Assembly: GCA_946409855.1 (NCBI GenBank)
Contig: CAMJXZ010000036.1
Location: 1-15,553 of the forward strand
Reading direction: 5' to 3'
Length of the DNA: 15,553 nucleotides
DNA from: an uncultured Clostridia bacterium
GTDB lineage: Bacteria > Bacillota > Clostridia > Christensenellales > Aristaeellaceae
Positions 6,204-12,351 of this stretch are shown here, piece by piece. Under the pieces are notes generated by a model that was not told the DNA's origin, made no database searches, and was given only the letters and a program-made list of their open reading frames with translations. Numbering within the stretch: the first letter of the stretch is position 1; each line of letters starts with the position of its first letter. The translations under genes and the position numbers were made by a program.

Positions 6204-7328
6204 ATGCCCAGGAAAGAAGAAACCGCATACGATTACCGGGACTTTTACCGGGAGCTCCGGGCCGGCAGGCTGTACCGCTGCTATGTCCTGGAGGGCGAGG
6301 AGGAGTTTGTCAAGGAACAGGCCCTGCGGGACCTGACGGACGCCGTCCTTTCCGGCCCCATGCGGGACATGAACCTGACCCGTCTGACCGACCCGGACGC
6401 CGACCGGCTGATCGCCGCCAACGAAACCCTGCCGCTGATGAGCGAAAAGCGGCTGGTGCTGGTCAAAGACAGCGGGATGCTGTCCGGCAAGGCAGGGGAT
6501 TACGACGAGGAAACCAGCGCCGAGGCCCTGAAGGCGTATTTTGCCCACCTGCCGGAAACCAGCGTGCTGGTCTTCCGGGTGCGGGGCGCCGCGGACCAGC
6601 GCAAGCGCCTGTTCAGGACGCTGAAGGGCTGCGCCGCGGACGGCGTCTGCGCCATTGTGACCTTTGCCCGGATGCCGGAAAGCGACCTGCGCAAATGGGT
6701 GGTCAAAACCTGCAGGGAACGTCAGGTGACCATCTCCGAGGACATGGCCACCCGCATGATTTTCCGGGCCGGCAGCAGCCTCAACCAGCTCAAGGGGGAA
6801 ACCGAAAAGCTCTGCGACTACCTGGGCCCGGGCGGGACGGCGGACGAGGAAGCGCTGGACGCGGTGGTGACGCGGAACATCGAATACAAGGTGTTCGACC
6901 TGGCGCGGACCGTGCTGGAAGGGGACGGCGCCAGGGCCTTCCGGATGCTGGCCGGCCTGATGGACGACGGGGAGGAGCCGCTGGGCCTGCTGGCCCTGCT
7001 GGGCGGCCAGTGCCGCCAGCTGCTGCGGGTGGCCGCGCTGACGCAGGCCGGCGAGCGGGAAAGCGGCATCGCCGCCGCCGTCGGCCTGCCGGCCTTCGTG
7101 GTGCGGCAGACCCAGGCGCTGGCCAGACAGTATACGCTGGAAAACATCGCCAGGATGCCGGAGCTGTGCGTCCGGACGGAGTACGAGATCAAGTCCGGGC
7201 TGCGGCCGGAGGAGGGCAGCCTGGAAAAGGTGATGCTGGAGATCATGTCGCTGCGGCGGCCCGCGGCCGGCAGAAACCAGCCGGCGGCCGCCGGCAGAGG
7301 GGGAGGCGCGGGAAAATGGAAAGAGTGA
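6204..7328 (+). CDS. holA: DNA polymerase III subunit delta
   Basis: A 374-residue protein, slightly longer than the usual 330-345, and the excess is mainly a Gly/Ala/Arg-rich tail (about 351-374). It fits HolA, the clamp-loader subunit that opens the beta sliding clamp. The N-terminus has YVLEGEEEFVKEQAL (27-41), where delta carries a degenerate, non-ATP-binding P-loop. The central part contains TLPLMSEKRLVLVKD (75-89) and an NQLKGETEKL segment (194-203) of the AAA lid. The C-terminal helical collar domain includes QCRQLLRV (269-276) and Y327-E-I-K-S-G-L (327-333). GGGAGG lies about 7 nt before the ATG. It sits 48 nt after comEC, a common order in Firmicutes, and its end overlaps rsmG by 13 nt. 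Confidence 0.9.
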   Translation: MPRKEETAYDYRDFYRELRAGRLYRCYVLEGEEEFVKEQALRDLTDAVLSGPMRDMNLTRLTDPDADRLIAANETLPLMSEKRLVLVKDSGMLSGKAGDYDEETSAEALKAYFAHLPETSVLVFRVRGAADQRKRLFRTLKGCAADGVCAIVTFARMPESDLRKWVVKTCRERQVTISEDMATRMIFRAGSSLNQLKGETEKLCDYLGPGGTADEEALDAVVTRNIEYKVFDLARTVLEGDGARAFRMLAGLMDDGEEPLGLLALLGGQCRQLLRVAALTQAGERESGIAAAVGLPAFVVRQTQALARQYTLENIARMPELCVRTEYEIKSGLRPEEGSLEKVMLEIMSLRRPAAGRNQPAAAGRGGGAGKWKE

Positions 7329-8053
7329 TCCGGGCGCTGGGCCTGACCGGCCGGCCGGAAGAGAAGGAACTGACGGACCGATTGGCCGCCTACCGGGACA
7401 TGCTGGTTTCGTGGAACCGGAAGATGGACCTGACGAGCGTGGCGGACGGGGACATCCCCATGCGCCACCTGGCGGACAGCCTGCTGCCCCTGTACCAGTA
7501 TCCGGAGCTGTTCCCGCGGGGCGCGTCGCTGGCGGACGTGGGGACGGGGGCGGGGCTCCCCGGCCTGCCCATCGCGATCGCCCGGGGGGATCTCCGGGTG
7601 ACCCTCATCGAGTCCATGCGCAAGCGCTGCGACTTCCTGGAGGCGGTGAAGGAAAAACTGGGCCTTAACAACGCGCGGGTCCTCTGCCTGCGCGCCGAGG
7701 AGGCCGGGCAGCAGGAAGGGCTCCGGGAATCCTTTGACCGGACGGTGTCCCGGGCGGTGGCCGCCGCGCCGGTGCTGCTGGAATACCTGCTGCCGCTGAC
7801 ACGCGTGGGCGGCGCGGCCCTGTGCTGGAAGGGCCCCGGCGCCGCGGCGGAAGCGGCCCAGGCAAAGGCCGCCGCGGAAACGCTGGGCTGCCCGGCGCTG
7901 TCCCTGTTGCCCGTGTCCTTCCCGGGGGAGGAGCGGTGGCTGATCCGGGCAGATAAATCATCCCCGACCCCGCCCCGCTACCCGCGGAGGACCGGCATCC
8001 CGTCCAAGCGGCCGCTGGGGGAAAAGAAAGACGGAAACGATCCATCCCAATAA
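7316..8053 (+). CDS. rsmG: 16S rRNA (guanine-N7)-methyltransferase RsmG
   Basis: A 245-residue class I SAM-dependent methyltransferase that methylates N7 of G527 (E. coli numbering) in 16S rRNA. It has NRKMDLTSV (34-42), HLADSL (51-56), the SAM-binding glycine loop DVGTGAGLPGLP (74-85), the acidic end of strand 2 in TLIES (96-100), SRAVA (145-149) and the C-terminal family signature YPRRTGIPSKRPL (222-234). The frame is open far upstream, but that part is antisense-free shadow of holA. The start at 7316 is chosen for GGGGGAGG about 9 nt upstream and for alignment with the family N-terminus. It overlaps holA by 13 nt, so translational coupling is likely. It is the last gene of the operon and is followed at once by a strong terminator. 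In many Firmicutes rsmG sits near the chromosome origin beside mnmG, so this location is different. Confidence 0.94.
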   Translation: MERVIRALGLTGRPEEKELTDRLAAYRDMLVSWNRKMDLTSVADGDIPMRHLADSLLPLYQYPELFPRGASLADVGTGAGLPGLPIAIARGDLRVTLIESMRKRCDFLEAVKEKLGLNNARVLCLRAEEAGQQEGLRESFDRTVSRAVAAAPVLLEYLLPLTRVGGAALCWKGPGAAAEAAQAKAAAETLGCPALSLLPVSFPGEERWLIRADKSSPTPPRYPRRTGIPSKRPLGEKKDGNDPSQ

Positions 8054-8055
8054 AG

Positions 8056-8097
8056 CCATGGCCGCCGCGGAATGATCCGCGGCGGCCATGGTCTTTT
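8056..8097 (+). terminator. Strong rho-independent terminator after rsmG
   Basis: A perfect 15-bp stem (8056-8070 with 8077-8091, arm CCATGGCCGCCGCGG) with loop AATGAT is followed by TCTTTT. It begins 3 nt past the rsmG stop. In the minus direction the stem is followed by CTTTATT, so it could weakly stop leftward transcripts as well. Confidence 0.9.
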
Positions 8098-8222
8098 GAT
8101 GGATTGATCCCGGTTTTTCCGGGAATGAATGGCATGAAAGCGCGGCCCGGTCAGGCCTTGGAAATCTCTTTTCACAGTGCAGACAAAGAAGGGAAAAATC
8201 ATGATGTAAGGGAGAAATGATG
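8098..8222. other. Intergenic stretch between rsmG terminator and element B
   Basis: No gene is seen on either strand. It holds one short hairpin, TCCCGG/CCGGGA around TTTT (8108-8124), and no convincing promoter: a TTCACA hexamer on the plus strand is followed 17 bp on only by AAAAAT. Confidence 0.4.
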
Positions 8223-8320
8223 GGGACAGAGCGACGCGAAGGCCCTGTCCGTCCGGCGATTTATTCGCCGGATCGGCGCAGCCGACCGGAGGCGGAAGGG
8301 CTTCGCATCGATCTGTCCGT
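8223..8320 (+). repeat. Branched folded domain upstream of element B
   Basis: A long imperfect stem joins 8223-8245 (GGACAGA..CGA.GCGAAG.CCC) to 8297-8320 (GGGCTTCGC..CGATCTGTCC), with two mismatches and one bulged G. Inside are two perfect hairpins: TCCGGCGA/TCGCCGGA (8252-8259, 8265-8272, loop TTTAT) and TCGGC/GCCGA (8273-8277, 8281-8285, loop GCA). The layout resembles a branched RNA. No equivalent is visible before elements A (cut by the window) or C. I do not recognise a known RNA class. Confidence 0.6.
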
Positions 8321-8332
8321 GACGAGGGGAGT

Positions 8333-8530
8333 GTAGAGGGGGAACACCCTCTACTTATAATCCGCAGCAGCGGCATGTACGCTGCGAGGACCAAACGGCG
8401 GAGCCGTTTGTACCTTGCGGATTTGCCGCCCGGGAGCCCTGTAAGGGCGACAGGCAAATCCGTTTGGGGGGTCCCGCAGGGGGGTCGCAAGACCCCCTTG
8501 CGATCACTGTTCACCTTGTGAACAGTGATC
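8333..8530 (+). repeat. Structured modular repeat, element B (complete scaffold)
   Basis: Same order and orientation as element A but shorter. It has a leading hairpin GTAGAGGG/CCCTCTAC (8333-8340, 8347-8354); box 1, AATCCGCAGC then GCAGCG/CGCTGC around loop GCATGTA (8367-8385); a hairpin CAAACGGC/GCCGTTTG (8392-8399, 8403-8410) where A has its module copy 2; box 2, arms CGGATTTGCC and complement (8418-8427, 8453-8462) around GCCCGGGAG...GGGCGACA; and box 3, stem TCGCAA/TTGCGA (8485-8490, 8498-8503) then a palindrome (8502-8514 with 8518-8530). Compared with A, the arms of box 2 and the box 3 stem change on both sides while still pairing. The final palindrome overlaps the 3' end of the aminopeptidase gene. 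Confidence 0.8.
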
Positions 8531-9919
8531 TTTCGGCCCCATGTCCGTCAGGAAGGCGGCGTAGGCTTTAATGGCCTCGTAGAGATCGGCCTTGCTGATG
8601 ATCTCCTGCGGGGCGTGCATGGACAGCACCGGCACGCCGCTGTCGATGACTTCCATCCCGTACAGGGCGCAGATGTAGGCGATGGTTCCGCCGCCGCCCA
8701 GGTCGACCCGGCCCAGTTCCGCTGTCTGAAAATGTACCTGATGGTCGTCCATCACCTTGCGCAGCCGGGCGATGAACTCGGCGTTGGCGTCGTTGGAGCC
8801 GGACTTGCCCCGGGAGCCGGTGAACTTGTTGTAGCACACGCCGCGCCCCAGGAAGGCGGCGTTCTTCTTTTCGAAGGCGGAGGCGAACAGCGGGTCAAAG
8901 CCGGCGCTGACGTCGCAGGACAGCATGCGGCTGGCGGCCAGCGCCCGGCGCAGGGCCAGTTCCCCTTTTTCGCCCGCCAGATCCATGACCTCGGCCAGGG
9001 CGTTTTCAAAGTAGCGGGCCCGCATGCCGGTGGCGCCGACGGAGCCGATCTCTTCCTTGTCGGCCAGGAGGGTGCAGGAGGTGTATTCCGGCGCGCTCTT
9101 CTGTTTGAGCTGCGCTTCCAGGCAGGCGTAGGCGCAGACCCGGTCGTCATGGCCGTAGCCCAGCACCATGCTGCGGTCCAGGCCGAAATCCCGGGCCTTT
9201 TCCGCGGGGACCACCTCGATCTCGGCGGAGAGCATGTCTTCCTCTTCCAGGCTGTATTTTTCCTTCAGGATCGAAAGCAGGCCCTGGAGGACGGGTTCCT
9301 TGTCCTCCCCCTTGAGGGGCATGCCGGCCAGGATCACGTCCAGCTTTTCGCCATCGATCACCTCGGAGGCTTTCTTGGCCATCTGCTCCTGGGACAGGTG
9401 GATCAGCAGGTCCGAGATGCCGACCACCGGGTCCGCGTCGTCCTCGCCGATGACCACGGGCACGACGGTGCCGTCCTTTTTGGCGACGACGCCGTGCAGC
9501 GCCAGCGCCCGGGCGACCCACTGGTATTTCTTGATGCCGCCGTAGTAGTGGGTGTCGGCGTAGGCGAAGTCGTTATCCTCGTAGAAGGGGTTCTGCTTGA
9601 TGTCGATCCGGGGGGAATCGATGTGGGCGCCCAGGATGTTGAGGCCATCGGACAGAGGATGCTTGCCGATGTGGAACAGGACGACGGCCTTGTTCATCTG
9701 CTCCAGATAGACCTTGTCGCCGGCCTTGAGCGCTTTGCCCTGCAGGACCAGCTGGCGCAGGTCCTGATAGCCGGCGGCTTCCGCAGCCTGAACGGCCTGC
9801 GCCGCGCACTCGCGCTCGGTCTTGCCCGCGTTCAGGAAGCGGATGTAGCCGGCGGCGGTCTTCATGACCTCGGCGGCGGTCTTCTTGTTGTAATCGGTCC
9901 AGGCGTTGGTTCTTTCCAT
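8504..9919 (-). CDS. apeA: M18-family metallo-aminopeptidase
   Basis: A 471-residue cytosolic zinc aminopeptidase of family M18 (aspartyl aminopeptidase-like), closest in layout to the M18 aminopeptidase 1 type. Its metal-binding and catalytic motifs are in order: GAHIDSPR (97-104, His99 and Asp101), GYGHDDR (254-260), ADKEEIGS (286-293), SCDVSAGFDP (334-343) and SMHAPQEI (433-440). It would trim N-terminal residues from peptides. The start is supported by AAAGGAGAG 7 nt before ATG. The family-like part ends near AFLTDM (455-460); the last 11 residues, GPKDHCSQGEQ, and the stop codon are encoded within or next to the palindrome of repeat element B. This is probably a repeat-derived tail. It is the last gene of a minus-strand string, and no T-tailed terminator is seen immediately downstream. 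Confidence 0.93.
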   Translation of the reverse strand: MERTNAWTDYNKKTAAEVMKTAAGYIRFLNAGKTERECAAQAVQAAEAAGYQDLRQLVLQGKALKAGDKVYLEQMNKAVVLFHIGKHPLSDGLNILGAHIDSPRIDIKQNPFYEDNDFAYADTHYYGGIKKYQWVARALALHGVVAKKDGTVVPVVIGEDDADPVVGISDLLIHLSQEQMAKKASEVIDGEKLDVILAGMPLKGEDKEPVLQGLLSILKEKYSLEEEDMLSAEIEVVPAEKARDFGLDRSMVLGYGHDDRVCAYACLEAQLKQKSAPEYTSCTLLADKEEIGSVGATGMRARYFENALAEVMDLAGEKGELALRRALAASRMLSCDVSAGFDPLFASAFEKKNAAFLGRGVCYNKFTGSRGKSGSNDANAEFIARLRKVMDDHQVHFQTAELGRVDLGGGGTIAYICALYGMEVIDSGVPVLSMHAPQEIISKADLYEAIKAYAAFLTDMGPKDHCSQGEQ

Positions 9920-9925
9920 AATTAC
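9917..9925 (+). repeat. 9-bp direct repeat, left copy
   Basis: CATAATTAC here recurs exactly at 10712-10720. The two copies bracket the A+T-rich gene. Each includes the reverse complement of a start codon, so part of the match could come from similar leader sequences. Confidence 0.5.
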
Positions 9926-9940
9926 TCTCCTTTCATTTTT

Positions 9941-10714
9941 TTACTCAAATACAAATGTTTGAGTTGTTTTTACTGCTTTTTTCATAATGACATCTTTTTC
10001 GGCAACGATAAAATATCCTTCTTTTAAATAAACCGTTATGGGCTTAAGATTTTTGCATACATGTAAATCATAAGATTTATCCGCATTAAAATGATAAGTA
10101 ACGTCATTTTTGCAATCATATTCATTATCGTATAGATATACTTTTCCTCCGGTTAATACACCGGGGTAAATATCATATTCACCTTCTGGTATTTCATTAC
10201 CAATCATATATGTTCCTGCTGGTATAAATGTTCCTCCTGGTACATCTATTTTCCAGATAGATTCATCTTCAAAAGGGATAGAACTGAACATCAATTTGCC
10301 ATCGAGAGTTAGATAGTAGCCGTTTTCTAAATATATCTGCTGATAATTATCACCAAAAGAAAAACTGTTATAATATAGGTGAGTAAAAGAGAATAAGCTT
10401 TCGCTATTTCTCTCATATGCTGTCCTGTTGTTATATATAGTTAACGTGGTTGAGTAGCCATAAAGATGATAATTATCATCTGGCTCTGTTAGCATAACAT
10501 AATATTTTCCGGGATTAATATCTTTGCCAACAATGTACAAGCCTTCAGTAAGAACAAAATATTTTGATTCAGGGCGTGATTGTAATTCCAAGGCTACTTC
10601 TTGTTTTAAACGTAACAATGAATCGAAATCCATTTTTGTTAAATTAATTGATTCTGCATTAGCAGGTAGAGTAATACAGAATAATAACAGTGTTATAACT
10701 AGGATTTTTTTCAT
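9941..10714 (-). CDS. A+T-rich secreted protein of unknown function with GxYxVGxDIxxGxY-type repeats
   Basis: A 257-residue protein. Residues 1-20 form a signal peptide (MKKILVITLLLF..., cleavage after ANA). A helix (about 29-47, LLRLKQEVALELQSRPE) is followed by strand-rich segments. Two of these share a motif: GLYIVGKDINPGKYYV (58-73) and GTYMIGNEIPEGEYDI (167-182); a weaker third, EGYFIVAEKDV, is at 232-242. Similar helix-plus-G.Y.VG.DIP.G.Y proteins occur in Firmicutes as uncharacterised exported proteins; their function is not known to me. Base composition is strikingly low in G+C (about one third by eye) against strongly G+C-rich neighbours, and codon use differs accordingly. AAAGGAG lies about 12 nt before ATG. 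It sits between ridA and apeA on the same strand and is bracketed by 9-bp direct repeats. Recent transfer is likely. Confidence 0.8.
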   Translation of the reverse strand: MKKILVITLLLFCITLPANAESINLTKMDFDSLLRLKQEVALELQSRPESKYFVLTEGLYIVGKDINPGKYYVMLTEPDDNYHLYGYSTTLTIYNNRTAYERNSESLFSFTHLYYNSFSFGDNYQQIYLENGYYLTLDGKLMFSSIPFEDESIWKIDVPGGTFIPAGTYMIGNEIPEGEYDIYPGVLTGGKVYLYDNEYDCKNDVTYHFNADKSYDLHVCKNLKPITVYLKEGYFIVAEKDVIMKKAVKTTQTFVFE

Positions 10715-10720
10715 AATTAC
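10712..10720 (+). repeat. 9-bp direct repeat, right copy
   Basis: CATAATTAC, identical to 9917-9925. Removing one copy plus the sequence between would put AAAGGAG ahead of the apeA start and leave ridA and apeA about 30 nt apart, a plausible ancestral operon. Confidence 0.5.
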
Positions 10721-10746
10721 GCAGCACTCCTTTTCTGTGATAAAAA

Positions 10747-11118
10747 CTATCGGACCGCGATGATCTCAATCTCGCACAGGACGCCCTTGGGGATGTCCTT
10801 GACCGCGACGCAGGAGCGGGCGGGGCGGGATACGAAGTATTGCGCGTACACCTCGTTGAAGGCGGCGAAATCCCCGATGTCCGCCAGGAAGCAGGTGGTC
10901 TTGACCACGTTTTCAAACCCAAGGCCGGCGGCTTTGAGGATCTCGCCCACGTTTTTGCAGACCTGTTCCGTCTGGCCGGCGATGGTGGCCGCTTCCACCC
11001 GGCCGGTGGCCGGATTGATCGGGATCTGGCCGGAGGCGTACAGCGTGTTCCCGGCGAGGACCGCCTGGGAGTAGGGGCCGATGGCCGCGGGGGCGGCCGC
11101 AGTGCTGATGTATTCCAT
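10747..11118 (-). CDS. ridA: RidA-family enamine/imine deaminase
   Basis: A 123-residue protein, full length for the YjgF/YER057c/UK114 family of trimeric enzymes. RidA hydrolyses the reactive 2-aminoacrylate and 2-aminocrotonate made by PLP dehydratases, which protects other PLP enzymes. It has the N-terminal PAAIGPYSQAV (10-20), LYASGQIPINP (27-37) and RPARSCVAVKDIPKG (98-112), with the key arginine at 101, Cys103 and Glu116 in EIEIIAV, all as in active RidA. AAAGGAG lies 8 nt before ATG. It begins 36 nt after ilvA ends on the same strand, and IlvA makes exactly its substrate. The A+T-rich gene follows 32 nt downstream. Confidence 0.95.
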   Translation of the reverse strand: MEYISTAAAPAAIGPYSQAVLAGNTLYASGQIPINPATGRVEAATIAGQTEQVCKNVGEILKAAGLGFENVVKTTCFLADIGDFAAFNEVYAQYFVSRPARSCVAVKDIPKGVLCEIEIIAVR

Positions 11119-11154
11119 CGCAAAAACTCCTTTCCATAAATCGCGGACGCGGCG

Positions 11155-12351
11155 TCAGTTGACGATGTGGAACCCGGCTTCCGTGAGCCGGCGGCGGATC
11201 TCTCCGATCTGCTCAAAGTCCCTGGTTTCCAGGCCTAGGGTCAGGAAGCAGCTGGTGACCGCCATCGACGTGTCGCTGTGGCCGTGGATCACGGAGACCA
11301 CGTTGGCGCCGCACTCCGAGACGATCCGGCTGACCCCGACCAGCTGGCCGGGCTTGTCCTCCAGGGCGATCTGCAAAGTGACGTTCCGTCCCTGGGTCAT
11401 CAGGCCGCGGGTGATGACCCGGCTCAGGATGTTCACGTCGATGTTGCCGCCGGAGACCAGGCAGACGGTCTTCTTCCCTTCCAGCGGCAGCCGGCCGGAC
11501 AGGGCGGCGGCCACGGAGACCGCGCCGGCCCCCTCGGCGACCACCTTCTGCTTTTCCATGAGCCTGAGGATGGCCGAGGCGATCTCGTCTTCCGACACGG
11601 TGACCACCTCGTCCACGTACTGCCGGCACATGCCGAAGGTGATGTCCCCGGGGTGCTTGACGGCGATGCCGTCGGCGAAGGTGTTGACAGAATCCAGGGT
11701 CAGCGCCTCGCCCTGCCGGAGGCTCTGCACCATGGAGGCGGCGTTTTCCGCCTGCACGCCGTACACCTTGACGGCCGGGTTCAGGCTCTTGACGGCGAAG
11801 GCGACGCCGGAAATCAGCCCGCCGCCGCCCACCGGGACGACGATGGCCTCCACGTCCGGCAGCTGGTCCAGGATCTCCAGCCCGATGGTGCCCTGGCCGG
11901 CGATGACCTCCGGGTCGTTGAAGGGATGGATGAAGGTCGCCCCGGTCTGCTTCTGCAGCTCGCAGGCGAAGGCGTAGGCGTCGTCGTAGGCGCCCTGCAC
12001 CAGCCGCACCTCGGCGCCGAAGGCTTTGGTGGCCTCCACCTTGCTGATGGGCGCCCCGTCCGGCATGCAGACCACGCTGCGGATGCCCATGCGGGAGGCC
12101 GCCAGCGCGACGCCCTGGGCGTGGTTGCCCGCGCTGCAGGCGATGATGCCGGCCTGCCGCTGTTCCTCCGTCAGCTGGCTGATCTTGTAGTACGCGCCGC
12201 GGAGCTTGAAAGAGCCCGTCAGCTGGAGGTTCTCGGTCTTGAGATACAGATGCGCCGCGCTTTTGAGGGCCGCCGCCTCGATCAGGTCCGTCCGGCGGGC
12301 CACGTTTTTGAGCACATACGCGGCGTGATAGATTTTATCCAGTGTTACCAT
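11155..12351 (-). CDS. ilvA: Threonine ammonia-lyase with C-terminal ACT domain
   Basis: A 398-residue PLP enzyme converting L-threonine to 2-oxobutanoate and ammonia, the first committed step towards isoleucine or a catabolic route. It has the PLP lysine in TGSFKLRGA (45-53, Lys49), SAGNHAQG (73-80), the PLP-phosphate loop VGGGGL (174-179) and SGGNID (300-305). Residues about 325-398 form an ACT-like domain (VTLQIALEDKPGQL), usual for sensing an amino acid. The length and single ACT domain fit the short TdcB/IlvA-with-ACT form rather than E. coli-type biosynthetic IlvA with two. The frame is open further upstream, but GGGAG 7 nt before 12351 and the family N-terminus favour this ATG. It overlaps the upstream DUF815 gene by 7 nt. 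Biosynthetic versus catabolic role cannot be told here; tdcB is an alternative name. Confidence 0.93.
   Translation of the reverse strand: MVTLDKIYHAAYVLKNVARRTDLIEAAALKSAAHLYLKTENLQLTGSFKLRGAYYKISQLTEEQRQAGIIACSAGNHAQGVALAASRMGIRSVVCMPDGAPISKVEATKAFGAEVRLVQGAYDDAYAFACELQKQTGATFIHPFNDPEVIAGQGTIGLEILDQLPDVEAIVVPVGGGGLISGVAFAVKSLNPAVKVYGVQAENAASMVQSLRQGEALTLDSVNTFADGIAVKHPGDITFGMCRQYVDEVVTVSEDEIASAILRLMEKQKVVAEGAGAVSVAAALSGRLPLEGKKTVCLVSGGNIDVNILSRVITRGLMTQGRNVTLQIALEDKPGQLVGVSRIVSECGANVVSVIHGHSDTSMAVTSCFLTLGLETRDFEQIGEIRRRLTEAGFHIVN

Noticed and set aside
3723..6548. A very long open frame (941 codons) on the minus strand, antisense to comEC and holA.
   Set aside because: It is Arg/Pro/Gln/His-rich low-complexity translation typical of the reverse strand of G+C-rich genes, has no recognisable domain, and covers genes with clear families on the plus strand.
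8356..8361. Perfect TATAAT on the plus strand inside element B.
   Set aside because: It is not conserved in elements A (TAAAAT) or C (TGAAAT) at the same place, and no -35 lies 16-18 bp upstream.
8502..8530. Box 3 palindrome as terminator of apeA.
   Set aside because: On the minus strand the stem is followed by GCAAGGGGG, with no T-run, and it overlaps the stop codon.
8525..10027. Long plus-strand open frame antisense to apeA, and a similar one at 11278-12855 antisense to ilvA.
   Set aside because: Both are shadows of well-supported minus-strand genes, with no ribosome-binding site or domain signature.
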